This document shows, piece after piece, positions 1-10,378 of a stretch of DNA of 19,641 nt (positions within the stretch are counted from its first letter, which is position 1; the number at the start of each line of letters is the position of its first letter). Below the pieces are notes generated by a model, which searched no databases, had not been told where the DNA came from, and saw only the letters and a list, made by a program, of their open reading frames with translations. The position numbers were made by a program, and so were the translations under genes. The DNA lies in contig JBFGCA010000093.1 in NCBI GenBank assembly GCA_041567315.1, forward strand, positions 1-19,641. Direction: 5' to 3'. The DNA is from JBFGCA01 sp041567315 (GTDB lineage Bacteria > Acidobacteriota > Thermoanaerobaculia > Multivoradales > JAHEKO01).

Positions 1-307
1 AGTACTCGGTGGCGTCGGCCGGCGGCCGGAAGGCGGTGACGAACACCTTGGCGCCCCAGGCGAACATCACCAGCAGGATGCCCAGCGGGATCACCGACCA
101 GGCGACCTCCAGCCAGATGCCGGCCTTCTCGGGCTGGCCGATGTCGTGCGGGGCGCGCCGCCGGTAGCGCACCCCCAGATAGACGATCAGCGCCGCCACC
201 AGCAGCGAGAAGAAGGCGGCGATCGCCAGCGCGAAGAAGTACAGCGCGTCCACCTCGCCGGCGAACGGAGAGGCGCGGACCGGGTGAAGCGGGATCTCTT
301 TCCACAT
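1..307 (-). CDS. coxB: Cytochrome c oxidase subunit II, N-terminal part (cut by window edge)
   Basis: The reading frame opens at an ATG (305-307 complement), 8 nt after the sco stop, and runs off the left edge after about 102 codons. The translated start MWKEIPLHPVRASPFAGEVD is followed by two hydrophobic helices, around residues 21-45 and 68-90. The short RYRRR segment follows the first helix and WLEVAWSVIPLGILLVMF forms the second. This is the two-helix hairpin that anchors CoxB in the membrane ahead of its periplasmic CuA domain. The CuA ligands lie outside the window, so the copper site cannot be checked. By family knowledge CoxB accepts electrons from cytochrome c or directly from alternative complex III and passes them to the CoxA heme-copper centre. 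Its place directly after act genes and sco fits a fused ACIII-caa3-type supercomplex operon. No clear Shine-Dalgarno is visible; translation is probably coupled to sco. Confidence 0.88.
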   Translation of the reverse strand, partial: MWKEIPLHPVRASPFAGEVDALYFFALAIAAFFSLLVAALIVYLGVRYRRRAPHDIGQPEKAGIWLEVAWSVIPLGILLVMFAWGAKVFVTAFRPPADATEY

Positions 308-315
308 GGCGGAGG

Positions 316-1242
316 TCAGGCCCCGGCCGGCTGCCGGCGGCGCTCGCGGCGCCACTGCAGCAGCAGGAAGCCGGCGAGGACGGCGACCGTCGCGGCCGCC
401 GCCGCTCGCAGCAGGTTCATGGCGGCGGCGCTGTAGCGGCCGGTCACCGGGTCGTAGTGAAAGCAGTAGAGGAGCACCTTCTCGACCACCCCGCCGATCG
501 AGCCGCCGGCCGCTTCGACCAGGCCGAGCCGGAGGTCGCGGGGGGCGTATTCGAGGCCGTAGAGATAGCGCGAGATCCGCCCTTCGGGGGTGAGCAGCAC
601 GATGCCGGCGGCGTGGGCGAACTGCTCGGAGCCCTCGACCTCGGCGTAGCGGAAGCCGAGCGTGGATGCCAGCCGGTCGATCGCCTGGCGGTCGCCGGTC
701 AGGAAGTGCCAGCCGCCGTCGTCGTCGCCGGGCGGCGGCTCGCGGCCGTAGCGCTCGAGGGTCCGCCGCCGGGCGGCGGCCGCCTGGGCGGGCGTCTCGC
801 GCGGATCGAAGCTCGTCACCAGGACGTCGAAGTCGCGTCCCGGCTTGAAGTCGAGCGTCCTCAGCGCCCGGGTGAGCCCGTCGAGCACCATGCCGCACAG
901 CATCGGGCACTCGTAGTAGACCAGCGCCGCGACCAGGGGACGCTCGCCGAAATAGTCGCCCAGCGCCACCGGGCGGCCCGCGAAGTCGGTGAAGGCCAGC
1001 TCGGCCGGCACCGCCTCGCCGAGCCGCTGGTCGAAGCCCACCTCGGCCAGCGGTCCCGGCATCTCGGCGGCGGGCCGGCCGGGGGCCGCGCCCTTCAGGG
1101 GTCCCCGGAGCTGGCCAAGCACCGGATCCGGCGCCACGGCCGCGGCCGCCAGGGCCAGCGCCACCAGAACCCCACGGCAGCCGTCGTGGAGCTGCCGGCT
1201 CGGAGGCGGTAAGCGCCTGAAGATACAAGGCCTGTCGCTCAT
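316..1242 (-). CDS. sco: Sco1/SenC/PrrC-family copper chaperone for cytochrome oxidase
   Basis: 308 residues. An N-terminal hydrophobic segment (about residues 23-43) exports a thioredoxin-like domain. The copper site is visible: CPMLC at residues 112-116 (the CxxxC motif) and the conserved partner histidine H210 in EQFAHAAG. The fold signature SFDPRET (about 144-150) is also present. A second hydrophobic helix at about 273-296 ends in an arginine-rich tail, so the protein is anchored at its C-terminus. This arrangement differs from the shorter classical Sco1 but, as I recall, is common for Sco homologues beside act/cox genes. The role is delivery of copper to, or reduction of, the CuA site of CoxB, which is the next gene. 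The start ATG overlaps the stop of the preceding gene (ATGA), implying coupled translation. Function is confident; the exact donor/acceptor partner is inferred. Confidence 0.9.
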   Translation of the reverse strand: MSDRPCIFRRLPPPSRQLHDGCRGVLVALALAAAAVAPDPVLGQLRGPLKGAAPGRPAAEMPGPLAEVGFDQRLGEAVPAELAFTDFAGRPVALGDYFGERPLVAALVYYECPMLCGMVLDGLTRALRTLDFKPGRDFDVLVTSFDPRETPAQAAAARRRTLERYGREPPPGDDDGGWHFLTGDRQAIDRLASTLGFRYAEVEGSEQFAHAAGIVLLTPEGRISRYLYGLEYAPRDLRLGLVEAAGGSIGGVVEKVLLYCFHYDPVTGRYSAAAMNLLRAAAAATVAVLAGFLLLQWRRERRRQPAGA

Positions 1243-1778
1243 CGTCGGGGCCCCTCCGCGGGCGGCTCACCGGCACCGGCGCTCTGGCTGGGGCCGGGTC
1301 CAACGTCTGGGCTCGCGCTCGGGCTGAGGTCGGCCTCGCCGACCGCGCCCTCGGCCGCGCCTTCGGAGGCGACTACCTCGGGGGCCGGCAGCCCGTGCTC
1401 GACCAGCAGCTCCATGGCCCGCTCCACCGGTATGCGGGCGATCCCGGCCGCTTCGTCGACCCAGCCCCAGCTCGCCAGCTCGCCCTCCTCGGCCGCCCGC
1501 AGGTCACGGAGCTCGGTGAGCGGATCGGCCTGCAGCCGGGGGGCGGGGGGCAGGTGCGGCGCGCGCGCCTCGGGCAGCACCGGTGGCGGCGGGTCCTTGG
1601 AGATCTCGCGGCCTTCCAGCCAGCCGACCAGCAGGTACATCAGCACCCCGGTCACCGCCACCAGCGCCACCAGCCCGGCGGTGAACCAGGCGATGCCGCG
1701 GAACCGCAGGTCCCGGTCCAGGGGCTGCTCGCCGCCCGCACCGTGGGGACCCGCGTCGTGGTGTCTCGACTCGCTCAT
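1239..1778 (-). CDS. Single-span membrane protein of unknown function in the act-cox operon
   Basis: 179 residues, no enzymatic motif. A charged, histidine-containing N-terminus is followed by one strong transmembrane helix at about residues 29-53 (IAWFTAGLVALVAVTGVLMY). A proline-rich stretch (SKDPPPPVLPEARAPHLPPAP) comes next, then a short compact region with the pattern WGWVDEAAGIARIPVERAME (about 103-122). The tail is low-complexity Ala/Gly/Pro/Glu. The W-GWVD-x3-GI-x-RIP-x3-AM pattern is, from memory, a recurrent one in small proteins sitting between act and cox genes in several phyla. This suggests a structural or assembly role in the ACIII-oxidase supercomplex. Topology would be N-in, C-terminal domain in the periplasm. 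It starts 16 nt after the actF stop with only a weak purine stretch before it, and its stop overlaps the sco start. Function is inference from position only. Confidence 0.75.
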   Translation of the reverse strand: MSESRHHDAGPHGAGGEQPLDRDLRFRGIAWFTAGLVALVAVTGVLMYLLVGWLEGREISKDPPPPVLPEARAPHLPPAPRLQADPLTELRDLRAAEEGELASWGWVDEAAGIARIPVERAMELLVEHGLPAPEVVASEGAAEGAVGEADLSPSASPDVGPGPSQSAGAGEPPAEGPRR

Positions 1779-1794
1779 CGCAGGGCTCTCGCGC

Positions 1795-3030
1795 TCACTT
1801 CCCGGCCACGGCCTCGGCCAGCCCCGGGGCGTTGACCGGCAGCAGCGGGCTCCGCCGCAGCCGGCCCGCGAAGACCGCCAGCCAGACGCCGCCGACGGCG
1901 ACGGCGGTCACCGGGTCCAGCCAGTGGGGCAGCGGCCCGTGTGCGCCGTGCTCGCCGTGCCCGAAGCTGGGCGCTGCCAGCCAGTAGAGGTCCACCCAGC
2001 GCATCGCCAGCAGCAGCACCGCCACCGCCGCCAGCCGCCGCGCGTCGCGCTTGAGGTCGCGCGACAGCAGCAGTACGAAGGGCAGGGCGAAGTGGAAGCC
2101 GGCCAGCGCCAGGGCCACCCACTGCCAGCCGCCCCGCAGCCGCGCCAGGTACCAGGGGATCTCCTCCGGCAGATGGCCCGACCAGATGATCAGCAGCTGC
2201 GACAGCGCGAAGTAGGTCCACAGCATCACGAAGGCCAGCAGCAGCTTGCCGTAGTCGTGGAAGTGGCGCGGCTGGAAGACCCCGCTCATCGGCTCGCGCC
2301 GCGACAGCAGGAGCGCCACCGGGATCAGGAAGGCGAAGGCCGAGACGCCGTGGCCGCCCACGAAGTAGACGCCGAAGATGCTCGAGTACCAGTGCGGGTC
2401 GAGCGACATCAGCCAGTCGACGCTGGCGAAGGTGGCGAGCAGGCAGTAGACCGGCAGCCCCACCGCCGCCAGCACCCGCATGCGGCGGAAGAGACCGCGC
2501 TCACCGGTCTCGTCCTGACGCCTCGACAGCCGGGCCAGGGCCAGGGCGAAGAAGCTCCAGATCCCGAGATAGACGACGGCGCGGCCGATAAAGCCCGCCG
2601 GGTTGAGATAGGCCGCCTTCTGTCGCAGCAGCTCGTCGGTGGCCACCTGCTCGGGGCGCGCCCAGAGATACAGCTCGCCCAGCCCCAGCAGCAGCGGCAC
2701 GAAGAGCAGGGCGAGGACCGGCATGGTGCCCGCCGCCGCCTCCAGCACCCGCCGCACCACCAGCCCCCAGGCGCCGCGGGTCAGGTGATGCAGCAGCATC
2801 ACGGCCAGGCAGCCCAGCGCCACGCCGGCCCACAGCAGCCAGGCCACCAGATAGGAGCGGTAGAACTGCCCGGAGTCCAGCAAGAAGCCGGCCGCGGCCA
2901 GCGCCGCCGCCACCAGGCCCACCATCCAGGCCCGGCGCTCCAGCCGGCCGAGCTCGGGCGGGGCCGTCCAGTCGCCGGCGACCGGGGTCACCGGGGGCGG
3001 GGTCACTGGGGGCGGGGTCACGGCGCTCAC
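1795..3030 (-). CDS. actF: Alternative complex III integral membrane subunit ActF
   Basis: 411 residues with about ten hydrophobic helices. After a proline-rich N-terminus (VTPPPVTPPPVTP) the body carries landmark segments of the ActF family: LLDSGQFYRSYLVAWLLW (about 50-67), SVDWLMSLDPHWYSSIFGVY (about 205-224) and FHDYGKLLLAFVMLWTYFAL (about 260-279). A GHLPEEIPWYLARLRGGWQW loop follows. ActF is a paralogue of ActC/NrfD and forms one of the two membrane bundles of the quinol:electron-acceptor oxidoreductase. The start codon is GTG (complement 3028-3030) overlapping the actE stop as GTGA, which fits translational coupling. The Pro-rich N-terminus is encoded by a 15-bp tandem repeat listed separately. 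No missing segment is apparent; length is close to that expected for the family. Confidence 0.9.
   Translation of the reverse strand: MSAVTPPPVTPPPVTPVAGDWTAPPELGRLERRAWMVGLVAAALAAAGFLLDSGQFYRSYLVAWLLWAGVALGCLAVMLLHHLTRGAWGLVVRRVLEAAAGTMPVLALLFVPLLLGLGELYLWARPEQVATDELLRQKAAYLNPAGFIGRAVVYLGIWSFFALALARLSRRQDETGERGLFRRMRVLAAVGLPVYCLLATFASVDWLMSLDPHWYSSIFGVYFVGGHGVSAFAFLIPVALLLSRREPMSGVFQPRHFHDYGKLLLAFVMLWTYFALSQLLIIWSGHLPEEIPWYLARLRGGWQWVALALAGFHFALPFVLLLSRDLKRDARRLAAVAVLLLAMRWVDLYWLAAPSFGHGEHGAHGPLPHWLDPVTAVAVGGVWLAVFAGRLRRSPLLPVNAPGLAEAVAGK
2983..3023 (-). repeat. 15-bp tandem repeat in the 5' end of actF
   Basis: Two full copies and a partial third of CGGGGTCAC(C/T)GGGGG occupy 2983-2997, 2998-3012 and 3013-3023 on the plus strand. 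On the coding strand they read as VTPPP repeats near the ActF N-terminus. Being a multiple of three, gain or loss of units would only change the length of a disordered cytoplasmic tail. Confidence 0.85.
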
Positions 3031-3686
3031 TGCGCGTGCTCCTGTCCGGCGGTCTCGCCGGGCGGTGTTCCGCCGCTGCCGCCGCCGGCCTCACCGGCCG
3101 CGGCCGCCGCCAGCCGCTGGCGCTCGGCCGCGCTCAGCAGTTCGGCGGGCGCCTGCCGGCTGAGCTGCAGCGCGCGGACGTAGGCGACGATCGCCCAGCG
3201 GTCGGCCGGCGCGATCTGCGCGGCGTAGCTCGACATCTGGCCAAAGCCGTTGCTGACGACGTCGTAGAAGTAGCCCACCGCGGCGGCCCGCAGCCGCGGC
3301 TCGTGGAAGCTGGCGGGCCGCTTGAAGCCGCGCTGCACCACCATCCCCTGGCCGTCGCCGGCCCGCCCGTGACAGGGGGAGCAGAAGGCCTCGTAGCGCC
3401 CGCGGCCGCGCTCCAGCAGCTCGCGGGTCAGCGGCACCGGCAGCGTCCCGACCGGCTGGCCGGCGGCGTCGGTGGCGCGGTAGAGCGCTCCCTCGCGCAG
3501 ATCGCCGCGGGCCACGGTGCCGGCCACCGGCAGCCGCGACGAGGTGCCCTCGGGGAACAGCTCGCTGGCCTCGAACGGCTCGTACTTGGCCTGGTCGTGC
3601 ATGTCCTGCCGGCAGGCCCCGGCGGCGAGCGCCGCGAGCCCGGCCACCAGGAGGGCGGACTTCCACCACGGGCTGCTAGGCGGCAA
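3027..3686 (-). CDS. actE: Alternative complex III monoheme cytochrome c lipoprotein ActE
   Basis: 219 residues. A short signal peptide ends in the lipobox LAAGAC (C25), so the protein should be lipid-anchored outside the cytoplasmic membrane. Then comes the family hallmark DMHDQAKYEPFEASELFP (28-45) followed by SSRLPVAGTVARG. One heme c motif CSPCH lies at 102-106, with a likely axial methionine in NGFGQMSSY (M151). ActE accepts electrons from the pentaheme subunit or passes them on toward the oxidase. The C-terminal 30 residues are a Gly/Ala-rich extension. The most plausible start is TTG (complement 3684-3686): the first in-frame ATG lies beyond the lipobox, and the nearby in-frame GTG would shorten the signal peptide. 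This start overlaps the actD stop by 11 nt. The stop overlaps the actF start. Confidence 0.9.
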   Translation of the reverse strand: MPPSSPWWKSALLVAGLAALAAGACRQDMHDQAKYEPFEASELFPEGTSSRLPVAGTVARGDLREGALYRATDAAGQPVGTLPVPLTRELLERGRGRYEAFCSPCHGRAGDGQGMVVQRGFKRPASFHEPRLRAAAVGYFYDVVSNGFGQMSSYAAQIAPADRWAIVAYVRALQLSRQAPAELLSAAERQRLAAAAAGEAGGGSGGTPPGETAGQEHAQ

Positions 3687-4220
3687 CTTCGGAGACCTCG
3701 TAGGGGTCGAGCGAGCGCAGGAAGGCCTCGGTCTGGTGGCGGTCCCAGCGCGGGTCCCAGGCGCCGATGGCCAGGAAATAGCGGTCGCGCGAGGCCAGCG
3801 CGAAGCGCTCGACGTTGAACACCGGGTGGTAGGGCATGGGCAGCTTGTTGAGCGCGAACATCCCGAGCACCGCGGCCAGGGCGGCGAACAGCACCGTGGT
3901 CTCGAAGGTGACCGGAATGAACGACACCCAGCTGTTGAGCGGCCGGCCGCCGACGTTGAGCGGGTAGTTGACGACCGAGGTCCAGTACTGGAGGCAGTAG
4001 CCGGCGATCGCCCCCACCACGCCGCCGATCGCCACCAGCAGCGGCAGCCGCGAGCGGTGGTGGCCGAGCGCCTCCCACACCGCCTCGATGGGGTAGGGGG
4101 TGTAGGCCTCGAGCTGGGTGTAGCCCTCCCGCTGGGCGGCCTCGATCGCTTTCAGCAGCTCGGCCGAGCTGCCGAACTCGGCCATCAGGGCGAAGGGCGG
4201 CTTGGTGGCCGGGACCTGGC

Positions 4221-4224
<4 letters not shown>
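3676..4224 (-). CDS. actD: Alternative complex III membrane subunit ActD (DUF3341 family)
   Basis: 182 residues starting at GTG (complement 4222-4224), which overlaps the actC stop as GTGA. The same frame is open far upstream, but that part is only the shadow of actC. The cytoplasmic N-terminal half contains the family pattern LLKAIEAAQREGYTQLEAYTPYPIEAV (quoted in parts: residues 23-49). Two helices follow, at about 61-82 and 104-125. Between them lies the loop VVNYPLNVGGRPLNSW, and the conserved C-terminal PYHPVFNVERF is at about 131-141. ActD has no cofactor; in ACIII structures it packs against ActC and ActF. A second possible start, M14, would trim the N-terminus without affecting the domain. 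Confidence 0.9.
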
Positions 4225-5594
<1,370 letters not shown>

Positions 5595-5595
5595 C

Positions 5596-8718
<3,123 letters not shown>

Positions 8719-8731
8719 CGGCGCGGCGGGC

Positions 8732-9379
8732 TCAACGGTGACAGGTGGAGCAGGACAGCAGGCTCTGGATGCCGTACTCGGCGACCAGCTGCTCGCCCAG
8801 CGCCCGCTGGTCGTCGGCCTTCCATTCCAGGTTGTAGAGCTCGTCCTTGGGGCGCACGTAGCGCTCCGGATTCCGGTGGCAGTCCAGGCACCACTCCATG
8901 AGCAGCGACTCGGCCTGGTACATCAGCGGCATCTGGTCGACCCGCCCGTGGCAGCTCGCGCAGCCGACCCCCTTGGCCAGGTGGATCGAGTGGTTGAAGT
9001 AGACGTAGTCGGGCAGGTCGTTCACCCGGGTCCAGGCCAGGGGCTGGCCGTTCTGGAAGCTGGCGCGCACCGGCTCCAGCATCGGGCTGTCGTTCCAGAT
9101 CAACTTGTGGCAGTTGATGCAGGTGGCGGTGGGCGGCATGCCGGCGAAGGCCGACTCCTCCACCGAGGTGTGACAGTAGAGGCAGTGGATGCCCAGACCC
9201 ACCACGTGATGGTCGTGGCTGAAGGGCACCGGCTGCTCTCGCACCACCCCCTGCCGGGTGGCGTAGGCCGAGCGGTTGAGAGTCGCAAAGACCCAGACCA
9301 GCACCCCCAGGAAGAACACCGCTCCGAAGATGCTCACCCGGGACAGGGTGTTGGTGCTGGGGCGGAAGATCTGGGGCAT
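8732..9379 (-). CDS. actA: Alternative complex III pentaheme cytochrome c ActA
   Basis: 215 residues. One N-terminal transmembrane anchor (about 16-33, SIFGAVFFLGVLVWVFAT) is followed by five CxxCH heme motifs: CLYCH 66-70, CINCH 87-91, CASCH 140-144, CLDCH 164-168 and CSTCH 210-214, the last almost at the C-terminus. Histidine-rich SHDHHVVGLG (54-63) and FNHSIH (128-133) supply likely distal ligands. This is the standard pentaheme form of ActA, which takes electrons from ActB in the periplasm. The ATG at complement 9377-9379 is chosen because the family begins just before the anchor. The frame is open upstream to a TTG at 9463, but that extension looks unlike a protein N-terminus. No good Shine-Dalgarno precedes the ATG. 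As first gene of the operon it lies about 144 nt downstream of the predicted transcription start. Confidence 0.94.
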   Translation of the reverse strand: MPQIFRPSTNTLSRVSIFGAVFFLGVLVWVFATLNRSAYATRQGVVREQPVPFSHDHHVVGLGIHCLYCHTSVEESAFAGMPPTATCINCHKLIWNDSPMLEPVRASFQNGQPLAWTRVNDLPDYVYFNHSIHLAKGVGCASCHGRVDQMPLMYQAESLLMEWCLDCHRNPERYVRPKDELYNLEWKADDQRALGEQLVAEYGIQSLLSCSTCHR

Positions 9380-9460
9380 ACGAAGCGTTGCCCGGGCCCG
9401 AAGCCGTCCGGCTCCGGAAGAGGGGCAGTGAACTGGGTATCCGGCGGCGAGCCGGCCGCG

Positions 9461-9542
9461 CAAAGATACCCCAGGTTGTTCGGGAGGCGCCCGCCCCCGG
9501 TCCTTGTGAAAATTTTCACAAGGGCGCCAAGGATACCCGAGG
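9461..9542. repeat. Direct repeat flanking the Rex-like operator
   Basis: CAAAGATACCCCAGG (9461-9475) and CAAGGATACCCGAGG (9528-9542) match at 13 of 15 positions, 67 bp apart, one on each side of the 22-bp palindrome. An inverted copy of the core, GGGTATCC, lies at 9435-9442. On the minus strand the two copies read GGGTATC(C/T)TTG, and the upstream one supplies the predicted -10 element. They could be duplicated promoter DNA or binding sites for a second regulator. Confidence 0.6.
9502..9523. promoter_or_regulatory. Perfect 22-bp palindrome; Rex-like (redox repressor) operator of the act operon
   Basis: The sequence is perfectly self-complementary over 22 bp, with the core TTGTGAAAATTTTCACAA at 9504-9521. 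This equals the Rex consensus TTGTGAA-N4-TTCACAA at every fixed position. Rex represses respiratory genes when NAD+ is high and releases DNA when NADH rises. The site begins 7 nt downstream of the predicted -10 of the act promoter, so it would cover the transcription start, a normal repressor position. It is an AT-rich island in very GC-rich DNA. The same bases also satisfy a CRP-type TGTGA-N6-TCACA pattern, so Crp/Fnr-family control cannot be excluded, although the position fits a repressor better. Confidence 0.72.
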
Positions 9543-9557
9543 AGCGTCCGGCGTCAA
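9530..9557 (-). promoter_or_regulatory. Predicted sigma70-type promoter of actABCDEF
   Basis: On the minus strand TTGACG (complement 9552-9557, 5 of 6 to consensus) is separated by 16 bp from TATCCT (complement 9530-9535, 4 of 6). A start site near 9523 would fall on the edge of the palindromic operator and leave a 5' untranslated region of about 144 nt before the actA ATG. This is pattern-based. Confidence 0.5.
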
Positions 9558-9559
9558 GC

Positions 9560-9577
9560 CCGGGCGGTGGCGCCCGG
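9560..9577 (-). terminator. Hairpin downstream of the pilin gene, upstream of the act promoter
   Basis: CCGGGCG (9560-9566) and CGCCCGG (9571-9577) form a perfect 7-bp stem with a 4-nt loop. It lies about 90 nt after the pilin-like gene stop and just before the -35 element of the act promoter. It has no T-run on the minus strand, so it is not a standard intrinsic terminator. It may pause or end read-through from the pilin gene. Confidence 0.3.
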
Positions 9578-9611
9578 ATCGCGCCGGCCGGGCCGTGCGG
9601 CGGTGGCCGTG

Positions 9612-9681
9612 CTGGACGGGGCCCACTGGACGGGGCCCACTGGACGGCTGCTACTGGACGGGTGCTATTGGACGGAGGCGC
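9612..9681. repeat. Five-unit 14-bp tandem repeat at the 3' end of the pilin-like gene
   Basis: Five consecutive 14-bp units run from 9612 to 9681: CTGGACGGGGCCCA twice (identical), CTGGACGGCTGCTA, CTGGACGGGTGCTA and a diverged TTGGACGGAGGCGC. All share the core TGGACGG. The rightmost unit encodes the last residues of the pilin-like protein, and the next contains its stop. The array looks like a short minisatellite grown from the gene end. Confidence 0.8.
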
Positions 9682-10264
9682 CGGCCGGGTAGCGGATGAA
9701 CAGCCCGTCCGCCCACACGATGTCCTCGTCGTAGGCAGTGACATCGAACGGACCGACGGCATACGGGTTGGTGGCGTCGGGCCCCTCGGCGTCGTCGCGC
9801 CCGAAGCTGCGGATCCCCAGGACCTGGGCGGAGAGCACGCTCCCCGACCAGGCGAAGTCGAAATCGTGCCCCCAGCCGTCCGTGGGTCCGATCTTCTGGA
9901 TGTAGAAAAAATCCGGGCTGACGTACAACGTCGCCAGCAGCTCGTCGGCGGTCAGCGGCACGTCCAGCTGGGAGAAGTCGTAGGTGTTGGTCGAGCCGGT
10001 CGAGGCCGCCGAGATCTGGTCGGTGAGCCACGAATACCAGGAGGTCCCGACGTCGCGGATGTCGGCCACCGTGCGCTTCTGCTTGACCTTCTGCATGCTG
10101 TCGAGCAGGTTGGGGAGGACCAGGACGGCGATGATGCCCAGGATCGCCACCGTCACCAGCAGCTCGACGAGGGTGAACCCCCGACTCCGTCGCCGCGGAC
10201 GGAACCCCGCTCCGATGACCCCTGGATGTCGAGAACGCACGGTCCCGTGACCCGTCGAGCACAT
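9665..10264 (-). CDS. Type IV pilin-like / type II secretion pseudopilin protein
   Basis: Up to 199 residues. The basic leader RPRRRSRG is followed by FTLVELLVTVAILGIIAVLVL, a class III prepilin signal. Cleavage is expected after G29, leaving F30 as first mature residue and E34 as the conserved Glu at mature position 5. The hydrophobic helix continues to about residue 50 and into QKVKQKRTVADIRDVGTSW, typical of pseudopilins. The C-terminal domain ends GWGHDFDFAW...YDEDIVWADGLFIRYPAG, where a Gly-Trp-Gly and an acidic segment could form the calcium-binding loop of GspG-like proteins (inference). No pilus assembly or secretion genes lie nearby, so the partner machine is elsewhere. The start is uncertain: ATG at 10264 or an in-frame GTG eight codons later. 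The stop lies in a tandem repeat. Confidence 0.82.
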   Translation of the reverse strand: MCSTGHGTVRSRHPGVIGAGFRPRRRSRGFTLVELLVTVAILGIIAVLVLPNLLDSMQKVKQKRTVADIRDVGTSWYSWLTDQISAASTGSTNTYDFSQLDVPLTADELLATLYVSPDFFYIQKIGPTDGWGHDFDFAWSGSVLSAQVLGIRSFGRDDAEGPDATNPYAVGPFDVTAYDEDIVWADGLFIRYPAGASVQ

Positions 10265-10378
10265 CCCGTGCCAGTTGAAGAACGCTCGTTGTCGGCTGTT
10301 TAGCCTACCCCAGTGACAGCAATTCGCACCCCGGACGTCAAAGCACGGAACTCCGCCGCTTCGAGGTAGGCTCCACCG

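Noticed and set aside
9380..9463. A longer ActA starting at TTG 9463.
   Set aside because: The added residues are Arg/Gly-rich with a stray Cys and do not resemble the family N-terminus, which begins just before the anchor helix.
9502..9523. Reading the palindrome as an intrinsic terminator hairpin.
   Set aside because: The stem would have no loop and no T-run follows; it matches a protein-binding operator and lies downstream of a promoter.
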